Numbered from the stretch's first letter, positions 25,161 through 34,258 are shown. The stretch: 64,000 nucleotides of DNA from Pseudomonadota bacterium (GCA_021780435.1 JAJXYV010000200.1:35192-99191), one strand, 5' to 3'. Numbers and translations: made by a program. Notes: generated by a model from the sequence alone, not told the origin.

Positions 25161-26030
25161 GCGTGCCTCGTCGCGCATGAAGGCAACGAACCGGCCGACG
25201 ACTGAATCTTCGGCGTCTGGACACCATACAAGCTCAATCTGCAGCCAGGCGTTCTCCTCACGGATCGGCCGGTACACGACGCCCGGGAACACGACCTCGG
25301 ACTGGCTCCTCGTGGCGAGTGTGATCCCGAACCCAGCTCCGACTAGTGCGAACACACACTGCTTGCTTGCGGCGTGCGTGTGAAACCTGACGCCGCTGCC
25401 CATGAACGAGGCATAGAACTCGCGGGCGGACTGACTGTTGTCCCAGCCCTGAACGAGGAAGGTTTCATTCCGCAAGCCTTTCCAATCGAGCGCCTCTTGC
25501 TCCGCGAGCGGGTGTTCGCAGGGAAGCGCCGCGATCAGCCTCTCGCGGTACAGCGGCACCGTCACGGCGTCGGGCCACAGCGTATGGCTCGTCATCAGGG
25601 CAACATCGATGCGACGCTCCTGTATGGCTGTCTGGATCTCCCACTCGTTCAATTCATAGACGGTGAGCCCGACCTCCGCATGCCTTTCTCGCCATTCGAA
25701 TAGAAGGTTGCGCAGGGGTTCGCCGATTGGCGGCATTCGCACTGCAAGACGGACTTCACCCACTATACCGTTGCCGTTTTGGTCCCCAGCATGTCTGATC
25801 GCATCGAGTTCGGCGAGAGCGCGCCGGATATGCGGCAGTACCGCTTTGCCGCCGTTGGTCAACCGAACCCCGGCATGACCGCGTTCGAACAGGGCGAGAC
25901 CCAGCTCGTCTTCAAATCGTCCTATGCGCCGGCTGATCGTGGACGCATCGATTCGAAGGGTTTTGGCGGCCCGCGTGAAGTTGCCTGCGGCCGCCGAAGC
26001 CTCCAGATACATGAGATCACGGATATCCAT
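25143..26030 (-). CDS. LysR-family transcriptional regulator
   Basis: The 295-residue protein has the N-terminal winged HTH MDIRDLMYLEASAAAGNFTRAAKTLRIDASTISRRIGRFEDELG (residues 1-45) and a C-terminal substrate-binding domain with VRLAVRMPPIGEPLRN. The ligand is unknown. It is convergent with the trb operon and downstream of luxI on the same strand, with 34 bases between them. It could be co-transcribed with luxI and so be induced by quorum sensing. That is an inference. Confidence 0.9.
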   Translation of the reverse strand: MDIRDLMYLEASAAAGNFTRAAKTLRIDASTISRRIGRFEDELGLALFERGHAGVRLTNGGKAVLPHIRRALAELDAIRHAGDQNGNGIVGEVRLAVRMPPIGEPLRNLLFEWRERHAEVGLTVYELNEWEIQTAIQERRIDVALMTSHTLWPDAVTVPLYRERLIAALPCEHPLAEQEALDWKGLRNETFLVQGWDNSQSAREFYASFMGSGVRFHTHAASKQCVFALVGAGFGITLATRSQSEVVFPGVVYRPIREENAWLQIELVWCPDAEDSVVGRFVAFMRDEARSRRLF

Positions 26031-26064
26031 ATTCCGACAGGCCTTGCAAATTTTACTCTGCGCC

Positions 26065-26748
26065 TCACACGCTGGAATCGGCAGCCGCGGTGCGGTCGAT
26101 CGGCGACGCGGCGGGCCGAGCGATTAAGTCGCGTGCGCTTGCGGCGATCGCCGGGCTGGCGAGACCGCCGGCCTCCCGGACACACCGAAGCACCTCATCA
26201 GAAACTTCGAGGTAGCCGGCGACAGCGATCGTTTTTCCAATCGGCCGCGGCGCGCCGAGACGTTTCAGAGGCCAGCGAGCGCGGCAAAGAATCCGCTCCA
26301 TACGGGCGTCCGTCACGGTGACGATATCGGTAAGTTGCCGCATCAAGCCGAACTCGATCATGCCGGCGAAAAGTTCGTACGTCGCTCTCGCGATGCTGCC
26401 GGCGGCCTTCGCGTGGCTCGTGCAGAGATCCACGCCAAAGCGGCTGCTTTCCCAAATGGAATCGGACGCCGGCGCAGCCTGTCCGTCCAAGAGCGCAGGG
26501 AACGTCTCTCCGAGCATGGTGGTGCCCGTCGTCGGCAAGAGCCGCACGCAGCCCTGAACCCGGCCGTCGTCGTCCTTCTGCAGGAGATACACAGGCCGGC
26601 ACGCATCGAATTCGTCGACTTCCATGTCGCCGCTGACCTGAACGTCCCAGCCGAGCCGTTCTTTGAAAATCCGGTAACGAAGCCGATGCATCTCGGCGAG
26701 GTCGTCGACGAACGCACCGTAGCGATCAGGGTTGATGAGTTGGATCAT
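26065..26748 (-). CDS. traI: Acyl-homoserine-lactone synthase (LuxI/TraI family)
   Basis: The 227-residue enzyme makes an N-acyl-homoserine lactone from acyl-ACP and S-adenosylmethionine. Conserved residues are in place: LRYRIFKERLGW (Arg, Phe and Trp), the acidic MEVDEFDA, GCVRLLPTTG (Arg70 region) and WESSRFGVD (Glu and Arg). Aligned with the family, the core is complete. The start has aggagg five bases upstream. A lux box lies 63 bases before the start, so the gene is expected to be autoinduced through the LuxR-type gene just upstream. Confidence 0.93.
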   Translation of the reverse strand: MIQLINPDRYGAFVDDLAEMHRLRYRIFKERLGWDVQVSGDMEVDEFDACRPVYLLQKDDDGRVQGCVRLLPTTGTTMLGETFPALLDGQAAPASDSIWESSRFGVDLCTSHAKAAGSIARATYELFAGMIEFGLMRQLTDIVTVTDARMERILCRARWPLKRLGAPRPIGKTIAVAGYLEVSDEVLRCVREAGGLASPAIAASARDLIARPAASPIDRTAAADSSV

Positions 26749-26810
26749 GTTCGCCTCCTGGCAGGATTGGTCCTGCGCGATAGAAGGCGATTAGCCGGGG
26801 TGTTCTCATC

Positions 26811-26826
26811 CTGTGCAGTTGCACAG
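26811..26826 (-). promoter_or_regulatory. lux box (TraR/LuxR operator)
   Basis: CTGTGCA-GT-TGCACAG is a perfect palindrome with the size and sequence of LuxR/TraR-family boxes. It lies between the luxR stop and the luxI start, 63 bases upstream of the luxI ATG, where it can overlap the -35 element. Confidence 0.85.
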
Positions 26827-26843
26827 GGGTCGAGAGGCGGAAC

Positions 26844-27569
26844 CTATTTGCTGGTGGATTTAGAGGCAGCCAACTTTGCGACTGCCTGACAGATCGTGCG
26901 GACACCGAATTTCATCTTTGCATTGTCGAGATGAAACGCTGCCGTCCGGCGCGAGATATTCAGAAGGCGTCCGATTTCCCAAGCGGACTTTCCCCGCGCC
27001 GACCATTCGAGGCACTCAAATTCGCGCGGAGACAACGCAACACCATCGACGACGCGATCCGGTACGAGTCTCCGCCGCGCATGTGCATGAAAGTACATCG
27101 CCATGAGCTGGAGGACGTGCCTGTTGTGCTCCACGCAGCGCTGGAAGGTCGCGCGCCGTTCGTCTGCCGCGAACGTGATCGCCGCGATCGGACCGCGCGG
27201 ATCATGGACCGGCACGGTGAAGCCACAGCGGATTCCGAATTGTGCCGCCTCGTCAAGCAATGCGCGCTGAGACTTTGACAGGGGCTTCGAAGAAAATTCG
27301 TGTCCCCATTCGAAAGGCTCGGGGGTTGCTAGCGCCTCAACGATTACCGGGTCGACCCGTTCATAGCGTTGGTGGAGGTAGTGGTCGGTCCACTTCATCG
27401 GATACGTCGAAATAAGCTGGGGTCTGTCCAATCGACGAGATGGCAGGGACAGATAGGCAAAGCAGCTCAGATCGAGTGCAGCGCTGGCCTCGGAGAGAAC
27501 GGTTCGGAGATTTTCAGCATCACCGCTCGCGGCGAGACCGTCGATAAAGGATTGGAACACACGATGCAT
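26844..27569 (-). CDS. traR: LuxR-family quorum-sensing regulator (TraR-like)
   Basis: The 241-residue protein has an N-terminal autoinducer-binding domain with YPMKWTDHYLHQRYERVDPVI and FEWG, which include the Trp, Tyr and Asp of the lactone pocket. The C-terminal HTH is LSPREFECLEWSARGKSAWEIGRLLNISRRTAAFHLDNAKMKFGV. It is upstream of luxI on the same strand. In ICEMlSym-R7A, TraR with its lactone turns on traI and the fseA operon. The same is likely here. Confidence 0.92.
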   Translation of the reverse strand: MHRVFQSFIDGLAASGDAENLRTVLSEASAALDLSCFAYLSLPSRRLDRPQLISTYPMKWTDHYLHQRYERVDPVIVEALATPEPFEWGHEFSSKPLSKSQRALLDEAAQFGIRCGFTVPVHDPRGPIAAITFAADERRATFQRCVEHNRHVLQLMAMYFHAHARRRLVPDRVVDGVALSPREFECLEWSARGKSAWEIGRLLNISRRTAAFHLDNAKMKFGVRTICQAVAKLAASKSTSK

Positions 27570-27701
27570 GCGGCATCTCCGCGTTACCCCCTCGTTATCG
27601 AAATCGGCTCAACCGGGCGCGGGATCTTGTGACCCGGCAAGATGGGGCATGACTTTCGGTAAGGGGAACCGCATCGAAACCCATCCAGGGAAAGCGTGGG
27701 A

Positions 27702-28514
27702 TCATTTGTGACGCCAGACTTTGACTGCCGAGGCGAGCAGGAGAACCACGAGCAGCGGAATCAAAATGCCGGTTGGCACGATGCCTAGCAATTGCCCGCC
27801 GAGGAACGTCCCGACAACCGAGCCCGCCGCCATGACCACGACAAACGCGCGGTTGCGCCCAAGCGTCGCGAAGCTCGGATCGCGGCTGTAGCGGGCGAAG
27901 CCGACGATCATCGTCGGCAGGCTCACCGCCAGCGACAGACTGCCCGCAAGCTTTATGTCAGCGCCGAACAGCAGGATCAGCGTCGGAATTAGCAACTCAC
28001 CTCCGGCGACGCCAAGCAGCGCGGCCACGACACCGATCACGAACCCGGCGAGCACGCCGCCCACCGCCTGCGTCACGCCGGTGAATGGCGGCGCGCTGGC
28101 CGTCACGTGATGGTCGAGCACGAGCACCATCGCGATCACGGCAAGCATCACGGCGATGACGCGATAGAGTGTGCCTGAGCGAAGCCGGACGACCCATCCC
28201 GCGCCTAGCCACGCTCCCAGCAAGCTTCCGGCCAACAGATTGACGATGACGGACCAATGCGCCGCGACTTCGCTCCACGGCACCGCACCGGTTCGAAACG
28301 GCAGCGCCGTCGCCACCACGACGAGGCTCATGGCCTTGTTTAAGATCACCGCTTCCAGCGCGCCGAAACGGAAGACGCTGATGAGCAGCGGTAAGCGAAA
28401 TTCCGCGCCACCTAGTCCGATCAATCCGCCGAGCGCGCCGATGAGCGCCCCGCCGGCGAAAGCCGCCGGCGCGCTACGCGGCGCCGTGCTGCCCGATACC
28501 GCGGGAGTTGTCAT
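27702..28514 (-). CDS. TauE/SafE family permease
   Basis: The 270-residue protein has about eight membrane helices and the two TauE/SafE repeats, GALIGALGGLIGLGGAEFRLPLL and GVVAALLGVAGGELLIPTLIL. Family members are thought to carry sulfur-containing or other small anions. It lies downstream of a MOT1-like transporter and a ModE-like regulator on the same strand, which suggests an oxyanion (molybdate, tungstate or sulfate) as substrate. It is part of the ICE cargo. Confidence 0.88.
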   Translation of the reverse strand: MTTPAVSGSTAPRSAPAAFAGGALIGALGGLIGLGGAEFRLPLLISVFRFGALEAVILNKAMSLVVVATALPFRTGAVPWSEVAAHWSVIVNLLAGSLLGAWLGAGWVVRLRSGTLYRVIAVMLAVIAMVLVLDHHVTASAPPFTGVTQAVGGVLAGFVIGVVAALLGVAGGELLIPTLILLFGADIKLAGSLSLAVSLPTMIVGFARYSRDPSFATLGRNRAFVVVMAAGSVVGTFLGGQLLGIVPTGILIPLLVVLLLASAVKVWRHK

Positions 28515-28601
28515 GGCGGCGCGGCCAGCAAGCTCGCACCGCCGCTTCCGACAACCCCCGCCGAAAGCGAGCTCCGCGTTCCTGCTGCCGAAGAAAGCTC
28601 G

Positions 28602-29822
28602 CTAGTCATTGCGGCCACCGCGCAGTACGCTGAACGCCTTTGCTCCCCACCAGATCAGCAGCCCGCCGACCAGCGCAATCGCGAGGTTGCTGAGGAAACC
28701 TGTCACGCCGACGGCAATGGCCAGCGCCCAGTGGGAGGGACGGTCCAAATCCTTGAGCAGCGCGATGTGCAGCAGGCCCGCGACGGTGAGCAAGCCAGCC
28801 AAAATCGGCAAGGGAAATCCGGCCAACACTCCGGCCAGACTGGCGCCAATTGCAACCCCGAGGACCAGCAGGACACTGCCCAGCATGACAGGGGCGCCGC
28901 CTGTGCGAGCGCCGAAGCTGCGGTGGGCGGTCATGCCACCGGCCCCATGGCAGACTGGCATCCCGCTGATCCCACCCGCCACAAGATTGGCCACGCCCAG
29001 GGTCAGTGCCAGCCGGCCCGGCCGCACCCGGCTGGCGGCCGCACCGAAGTACGTCCGAGCTGCGTCCGCGGTTGCGAGGCAGGAATTGGCGAAAGTCAAC
29101 GGCAACTGAGGCAGCACGAGCGCGACCATGGCGGTGGCGAATGCTTGAATGCTCAGTTGCGGCACATGGAGCGAGGAGGGCCCCAGCGTCACCGCCCCGT
29201 GATAGGACAGCGCCATACCGATGACCGCGAGCGCCACGAAAATCAGGCTCACGTTGCGGCGGCGCAGCAGCAAAGCCGCCACAGCCACGACCACCCCGCC
29301 ACCCAGCAGCCACCACGTAGGATAAGTATGATCTGTAAAAGCCGCGGGTGGTGCGGTGGCCAGATTCCACGCGAGTTGGCAAAATAACAGCCCGACCGAT
29401 AGCTGCACCCCACGAATGATCGGATGCGGGAATACCTTCGCGACCCGGTCCAGCAATCCGGAGGCGCCTAGCACCACAAACACGCCACCCATCAGCAGCG
29501 ACCCCGCCGCGATTTCGGAGGAGCCCAGTCCTTGGGCAATCGCAATCGCGCCGAAGGCCTTGAGCGGCTGTACCGGCACCGGCACCCGGTACAGAAGACC
29601 GGCCATCACATACAGGAGCCCAGCGGGCAGGAGGACGGCGGTCGGAGACAAGCCGTTCTTGACGATCAACGCGACCGCTATCGGCACTAGAACGCCTAGG
29701 TCGGCGACTGCCCCGGCCAATTCAGCGCGGTCAAACCGCAACCGCACCGAATCGCGCTGCAAATCCGATGCTGGGGAAAATACGCTGGTTCGCGGTAACG
29801 TCTGCGGCAGTGGGCCTGTCAT
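28602..29822 (-). CDS. MOT1-like molybdate/sulfate transporter
   Basis: From the ATG at 29822 the protein has 406 residues and about ten membrane helices. It shows the MOT1/SulP-type signatures PVPVQPLKAFGAIAIAQG and LPQLPLTFANSCLATADAA, followed by SGMPVCHGAGGMTAHRSFGA. Plant and algal MOT1 proteins import molybdate with high affinity, and bacterial members often sit beside molybdenum genes. The start is chosen because it begins the family-like region. It also overlaps the stop of a 10-codon leader ORF (ATGA). A ModE-box-like palindrome lies 51 bases upstream. Confidence 0.85.
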   Translation of the reverse strand: MTGPLPQTLPRTSVFSPASDLQRDSVRLRFDRAELAGAVADLGVLVPIAVALIVKNGLSPTAVLLPAGLLYVMAGLLYRVPVPVQPLKAFGAIAIAQGLGSSEIAAGSLLMGGVFVVLGASGLLDRVAKVFPHPIIRGVQLSVGLLFCQLAWNLATAPPAAFTDHTYPTWWLLGGGVVVAVAALLLRRRNVSLIFVALAVIGMALSYHGAVTLGPSSLHVPQLSIQAFATAMVALVLPQLPLTFANSCLATADAARTYFGAAASRVRPGRLALTLGVANLVAGGISGMPVCHGAGGMTAHRSFGARTGGAPVMLGSVLLVLGVAIGASLAGVLAGFPLPILAGLLTVAGLLHIALLKDLDRPSHWALAIAVGVTGFLSNLAIALVGGLLIWWGAKAFSVLRGGRND

Positions 29823-29851
29823 CGGGAACTCGGAGCGGTATCGACTTCCAT
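29819..29851 (-). CDS. Leader ORF of the molybdate operon (10 codons)
   Basis: The ORF encodes MEVDTAPSSR. Its ATG lies behind cggagg with ideal spacing, and its TGA overlaps the ATG of the MOT1-like gene, which has no good ribosome binding site of its own. Translational coupling is therefore likely. No earlier description of it is known to me. Confidence 0.4.
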   Translation of the reverse strand: MEVDTAPSSR

Positions 29852-29872
29852 GAGCGAGGCCTCCGGTGAATA

Positions 29873-29896
29873 CGCTATGGTATATTGACCATAGCG
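29873..29896. promoter_or_regulatory. Palindromic operator, probable ModE box
   Basis: CGCTATGGT-ATATTG-ACCATAGCG is a perfect 9-bp inverted repeat with a 6-base centre. It stands between a ModE-like gene and a MOT1-like transporter. ModE boxes have the same overall shape (CG-TAT arms with an AT-rich centre), so repression by molybdate-bound regulator is likely. Confidence 0.65.
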
Positions 29897-29944
29897 ACAG
29901 GCAAGAATCAACCACTTCGCCGGAGCCTTAACTTGGGCCGAGAA

Positions 29945-30301
29945 TCAGACTTTGGGACCAGCATCGGGCACCGCGTGCCCGTCTAGCGCCTTAAGGTCGC
30001 CCTCTCCAAGCTGTGTCGCCGCCGCCTCAATCCGGCGATAGCGAGCCAGAACATCGGCGCCAAACGGTGTCAGCGTCGCGCCGCCACCGCCCGAACCGCC
30101 CGTGGCCCGCTCGACCACGGGCGTGTCAAAGGCACGGTTCAAGCTGTCGATCAAAGTCCAGGCACGCTTGTAGTCCATGCCCATGGCGCGAGCGGCGGCC
30201 GAGATCGATCCAGTATCGCGCACGCTCTCGAGCAGCGCGGCCTTCCCCGGCCCGAGGCGGGCGCCCGACGCGAGTATTAGGGAAATCTTGAGACGCGCCA
30301 T
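29945..30301 (-). CDS. ModE-family winged-helix regulator (DNA-binding domain only)
   Basis: The 118-residue protein is the LysR-type winged helix of ModE: GPGKAALLESVRDTGSISAAARAMGMDYKRAWTLIDSLN, followed by VERATGGSGGGGATLTPFG. It lacks the TOBE/Mop molybdate-binding domains of full ModE, so any metal sensing must come from elsewhere or through the short tail. It precedes the MOT1-like gene on the same strand, with a perfect palindrome between them. Regulation of molybdate uptake is the natural reading. Confidence 0.85.
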   Translation of the reverse strand: MARLKISLILASGARLGPGKAALLESVRDTGSISAAARAMGMDYKRAWTLIDSLNRAFDTPVVERATGGSGGGGATLTPFGADVLARYRRIEAAATQLGEGDLKALDGHAVPDAGPKV

Positions 30302-30866
30302 GGTCCATAACGGTTACCACAAACGAGTTTCACGCTCGACGGTGTCGTAGGTGAGCGCGACTCAAGTCGGGACGCTGAGCGAATGTCCGTCTCGGCCAAC
30401 GCATGCCCTCGATGCCTACGGCAAGCCCCCTGAAGCCGCACAGGTGGCAGCGGCCCCGGCAATCCGATGGCGCCGACGCGAGGTGCCAAAAATCCGGATG
30501 CCCGATATCGAAGCGGAAGAGAGTACGGCGCGGCCTTCACGCCGGATCAATGAGAATCGTTACGCCTTCTGCGTCGGCGAGGCGCCTATCAACGTAAGCG
30601 GCGCGCGGCGGACCGCACATTTTTTGAGGGAGGCGCGTCTACGACTTCTCCTGCGATTTACCGGTCGAATCGAGCAGTTCCGCGCGCCCGTGCTGCTCCT
30701 GAAATCGGCGGGCTGCAGTTCCCGCTGCTGGAGCATTCGTAGCAGTGGCCGCATCACTCCGATTTGCATCCTGTAACCCGCCACAGCCCGACGAGAAGCA
30801 GCAGGGTCTTCCAACCGACGGCCACTATCGATTTCTATTGGACCATGAACATCCGAGGAGATTGAG
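30302..30866. other. Gene-poor stretch before the integration module
   Basis: About 565 bases with no ORF that shows a domain or typical codon use. It separates the molybdate cargo from the recombination genes. Nothing further was recognised. Confidence 0.45.
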
Positions 30867-31163
30867 ATGGTCCGGGAACGAGAATTCGCGATCAAGAAAA
30901 CCATCCGGAGACAACAGCTTCGAGAGATGGTGCCGCTTGCCGACAGCACCATTTACGAGATGGAGCAGCGCGGGGAATTTCCGCGGCGCTTTGCCCTCTC
31001 GCCCCGCTGCGTCGTCTGGGACCTGGCGGAGGTCGAAGCCTGGCTGGCTTCGCGCCGATCAGCTCCAATTGTCCGCGCGCAATCTCCTGACGTCAGGCAA
31101 CGGCGGTCGCGCCCTGTTCGAGAGCCGGGTCGGGTTCAAGCAGCGGCATCGAAGGCGGGATGA
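30867..31163 (+). CDS. AlpA-family excisionase-like regulator
   Basis: The 98-residue protein has an AlpA/Xis-type HTH: IRRQQLREMVPLADSTIYEMEQRGEFPRRFALSPRCVVWDLAEVEAWL (residues 14-60). AlpA-type proteins beside P4-like integrases act as recombination directionality factors. It is convergent with the integrase and overlaps its 3' end by 71 bases. With the rdfS-like gene at 6922 the element thus has two candidate directionality factors. The C-terminal 35 residues read through the integrase gene on the other strand and are unlike the family. Confidence 0.8.
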   Translation: MVREREFAIKKTIRRQQLREMVPLADSTIYEMEQRGEFPRRFALSPRCVVWDLAEVEAWLASRRSAPIVRAQSPDVRQRRSRPVREPGRVQAAASKAG

Positions 31164-32373
31164 GCACCGGGACGCGCTTCTTGCCGGAGACCCAGGCGTC
31201 GATGATATCCGACCACTCTTGCATCATATGGCGACGCTGCACTTCGTACTCCGCTTTGTTGTAGACCCCGCGCGAGGAACGGCCGTCCTCATGCGCAAGG
31301 CACTTCTCGATCCAATCGCTGTTGAAGCCAAGTTCATTGAGCAGCGTTGAGCCGGTCCTTCGCAGATCGTGAACCGTAAATGGCTCAAGGGGCAAACCTT
31401 CCTTCTTCGCCAGCTCGACGACCGAGTAAGTGACACGATTGAACGTCGCGCGAGACATCGGGGCATCCGCGTCGTACCGCGATGGCAACAGGTATCTCGA
31501 ATTTCCGGCGCAGGTCTTCAGCGCGATCATGATGTCGAGGGTCTGGCGCGACAGATAAACATTGTGCGCCTTCGAACGCTTCATCCGCTCCTTCGGGATC
31601 GTCCAGACCGCGTTCTCGAAATCGACCTCGTCCCAGATCGCATCCTGCAGTTCGCTCTTGCGCACCATCGTCTGCAGGTAGAGACGCATGCCGAGCCGGA
31701 TGGTCGGCAGCGTCGCCACCTTCTCGAGCAGCTTGAGCATGATCCTGATCTCGGTGGGTGAAAGTGACCGGTCCTTCGGCACGAAAGTTGCGATCGAAGC
31801 TGGCCCCACATCGTCAGCGGGGTTGGCGACCTTTTCGCCGTGCAAGATCGCGAAGCCGTAGATCTGCTTGACGATGTCGCGGACGTGGATCGCCGTCGCT
31901 GGCGCACCGCGCTCGACGATCGCACCGCAATGAGCCCGCAGGTCATCCGGTGTGATTTCGGTCAGCAGCCTGTTGCGCCACCCGGGCAGCAGCTCGCGCT
32001 CGAAAATTGATCGGCGCATCGCCCGCGTGCTGTCCGCCATCGGCGCCGCGGCCAGCCACTTTTCGCCGAACTCGCCAAAACTCTTTGCTTCCAGAAGACG
32101 GCGCTTGTCGCGCTGCTTTTCAATCGCCGGGGATCGCCCTTCGCTGATGGCTCGCCGGGCGTCAATGCACAGCTCTCGAGCCCGAGCAAGCGACAGGCCG
32201 GCCGGGCCGTACTTGCCGAAGGTGACGGTCTCACGCCGCCCGTTCATCCGATAATCGAGCTGGAAAGTGAGTATCCCCGATGGTCTTACGAGCACATACA
32301 TGCCGTCCCGGTCGGTGACCTTATATAATTTATCTTTCGGTTTCAGGTGCTTAAGGGCTGCATCGGTCAGCAT
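31093..32373 (-). CDS. int: Tyrosine integrase, DUF4102/P4 type
   Basis: From the ATG at 32373, which has ggagg nine bases upstream, the protein has 426 residues. An N-terminal arm-binding domain of the DUF4102 type (LTDAALKHLKPKDKLYKVTDRDGMYVLV) is followed by the core-binding and catalytic domains. The catalytic residues are visible in YLQTMVRKSEL (Arg), FTVHDLRRTGSTLLNELG (His-x-x-Arg), CLAHE (His) and GVYNKAEY (Tyr). It reads away from guaA and lies next to its 3' end. guaA is the site of the IntG-type integrases of tripartite ICEs in Mesorhizobium. Confidence 0.93.
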   Translation of the reverse strand: MLTDAALKHLKPKDKLYKVTDRDGMYVLVRPSGILTFQLDYRMNGRRETVTFGKYGPAGLSLARARELCIDARRAISEGRSPAIEKQRDKRRLLEAKSFGEFGEKWLAAAPMADSTRAMRRSIFERELLPGWRNRLLTEITPDDLRAHCGAIVERGAPATAIHVRDIVKQIYGFAILHGEKVANPADDVGPASIATFVPKDRSLSPTEIRIMLKLLEKVATLPTIRLGMRLYLQTMVRKSELQDAIWDEVDFENAVWTIPKERMKRSKAHNVYLSRQTLDIMIALKTCAGNSRYLLPSRYDADAPMSRATFNRVTYSVVELAKKEGLPLEPFTVHDLRRTGSTLLNELGFNSDWIEKCLAHEDGRSSRGVYNKAEYEVQRRHMMQEWSDIIDAWVSGKKRVPVLIPPSMPLLEPDPALEQGATAVA

Positions 32374-32395
32374 TTGGCCGCCTCCACGAAAAAAG

Positions 32396-32540
32396 ACCGT
32401 CAGGCCGTTTTTGGGCACCAATTAGACAGAAATCCTTTTTCTTTCAGTATGTTACGAAGAATAAAAGACCGTCAAAGGTGCTCAGACCCTGACGGTATCG
32501 GACGAAATCCGCTTTTGCAATGGGGAAGCATACCGTCAGG
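32396..32540. repeat. Arm-type repeats ACCGTCA between int and guaA
   Basis: ACCGTCAGG occurs at 32396-32404 and 32532-32540, its reverse complement at 32488-32496, and ACCGTCA at 32468-32474. Four copies within 145 bases upstream of the integrase start suggest arm-binding sites for the DUF4102 domain. The stretch 32374-32665 has no gene and is AT-rich. Confidence 0.6.
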
Positions 32541-32640
32541 AAGTACGTCACGCGCGATCTCTGCCGCCCGATAGTCACCGAACGTCTCTTACTGGTTTTA
32601 TTTTATTTATCAGTGTCTTATGGAGGTTTCCGGGACGTTC

Positions 32641-32690
32641 TCGGATACCCTCGGATAGGCTAAAATCATTCCCACTCGATCGTGCCGGGT
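32641..32690. other. Right attachment site (att) at the 3' end of guaA
   Basis: The guaA coding end, PGTIEWE plus stop, is intact, and ICE sequence starts directly after it. The crossover is therefore expected within tcattcccactcgatcgtgc (32666-32685). Two copies of ctcggata (32640-32647, 32650-32657) lie just outside and may be core-type binding sites. The matching site at the other end is not in the window. Confidence 0.6.
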
Positions 32691-34258
32691 GGCTTGCTGG
32701 TCACGTCATAGACCACCCGGTTGACGCCCTTGACCTCGTTGATGATCCGGGTCGCGGCGCGGCCGAGGAAAGTCATGTCGAAGGGGAAGAAGTCGGCGGT
32801 CATGCCGTCCACCGAGGTCACGGCGCGCAACGCGCAGACGTGGTCATAGGTGCGGCCGTCGCCCATCACGCCGACGGTTCGCACCGGCAGCAGCACGGCG
32901 AAGGCTTGCCAGATGGCGTCGTAGAGCCCGGCTTTGCGGATCTCATCGAGATAGATGGCGTCAGCCTTGCGCAGGATGTCGAGCTTTTCGCGGGTGACGC
33001 CGCCGGGGCAGCGAATGGCGAGGCCGGGTCCCGGGAAAGGATGGCGGCCGACGAAGGCTTCGGGGAGGCCGAGCTCGCGACCGAGCGCGCGCACCTCGTC
33101 CTTGAAAAGTTCGCGCAGCGGCTCGACGAGCTTCATGTTCATGCGCTCGGGCAGTCCGCCGACGTTATGGTGGCTTTTGATCGTCACCGAAGGGCCGCCG
33201 GTGAAGGAGACGCTTTCGATCACGTCGGGATAGAGCGTGCCCTGCGCCAAAAATTCCGGCGCGCCCTTGCCGTCGGCGGCGATCTTCTTGGCCTCGGCCT
33301 CGAAGGTCTCGATGAAGAGGCGGCCGATGGTCTTGCGCTTCGTTTCCGGATCGGCCTCGCCTTCGAGCGCGCCGATGAACAGGTCCTGCGCCTGAACATG
33401 GACGAGTGGAATATTGTAATGGTCGCGGAACAGGGTCACGACTTCCTCGGCCTCGCCCATGCGCAGCAGGCCATGGTCGACGAAGACGCAGGTGAGCTTT
33501 TCGCCGATCGCCTCGTGGATCAGCACGGCGGCGACGGCGGAATCGACGCCGCCGGAGAGGCCGCAGAGCACCCGCCCCTGCCCCACCTGTTCGCGGACCG
33601 CGTTGATCGCCTCGCCGCGGAAGGCGGCCATGGTCCAGTCGGATTTGAGGCCCGCGACCTTGTGGACGAAATTGGCGAGCAGCCTCGCGCCTTCGGGGGT
33701 GTGGGCGACCTCGGGATGGAACTGGGTCGTGAAGATCCGGCGCTTTTCGTCTGAGGCCACGGCGAATGGCGCGTTCTCGCTGCGCGCCTTGACGGTGAAG
33801 CCTTCGGGCAGCCGGGTCACGCGGTCGCCGTGGCTCATCCAGACCTGATAGGCGCCGCCGGCCTCCCAGACGCCGTCGAACAGAGCGCTCGGCTCGATGA
33901 TCTCGACATTGGCGCGGCCGAATTCGGCATGGTGTCCGCCCTCGACGGAGCCGCCCATCTGCGCGGCGATGGTCTGCTGGCCATAGCAGATGGCGAGGAT
34001 CGGCAAGCCGGAGTCTAGAATGTTGCGCGGCGCGCGCGGCGAGCCTTCGTCGGTGACCGAGGCCGGGCCGCCCGACAGGATGACCGCCTTCGGCGCAATC
34101 TGTTCAAAAGCCTTTTCGGCGGACTGGAAGGGCGCGATCTCGCAATAGACGCCCGCCTCGCGGACGCGGCGCGCGATGAGTTGCGTCACCTGCGAGCCGA
34201 AATCGACAATGAGAACCTTGTCGTGATGCTGGCGGATTTCGTCGTGAAGCGATGTCAT
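32666..34258 (-). CDS. guaA: GMP synthase (glutamine-hydrolysing)
   Basis: The 530-residue enzyme turns XMP into GMP with ATP and glutamine. The class I glutamine amidotransferase domain has ILSGGPASV and the nucleophile Cys91 in [18 protein letters not shown]. The ATP-pyrophosphatase domain has the P-loop [20 protein letters not shown]. The dimerisation domain ends with the canonical PPGTIEWE. The full length shows that the ICE insertion restored the gene end. The natural downstream terminator has been replaced by the ICE. Confidence 0.97.
   Translation of the reverse strand: MTSLHDEIRQHHDKVLIVDFGSQVTQLIARRVREAGVYCEIAPFQSAEKAFEQIAPKAVILSGGPASVTDEGSPRAPRNILDSGLPILAICYGQQTIAAQMGGSVEGGHHAEFGRANVEIIEPSALFDGVWEAGGAYQVWMSHGDRVTRLPEGFTVKARSENAPFAVASDEKRRIFTTQFHPEVAHTPEGARLLANFVHKVAGLKSDWTMAAFRGEAINAVREQVGQGRVLCGLSGGVDSAVAAVLIHEAIGEKLTCVFVDHGLLRMGEAEEVVTLFRDHYNIPLVHVQAQDLFIGALEGEADPETKRKTIGRLFIETFEAEAKKIAADGKGAPEFLAQGTLYPDVIESVSFTGGPSVTIKSHHNVGGLPERMNMKLVEPLRELFKDEVRALGRELGLPEAFVGRHPFPGPGLAIRCPGGVTREKLDILRKADAIYLDEIRKAGLYDAIWQAFAVLLPVRTVGVMGDGRTYDHVCALRAVTSVDGMTADFFPFDMTFLGRAATRIINEVKGVNRVVYDVTSKPPGTIEWE

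Noticed and set aside
1-32665. Second copy of the guaA end as left attachment site
   Set aside because: No repeat of the guaA 3' end was found in the ICE part of the window, so the left end must lie outside.
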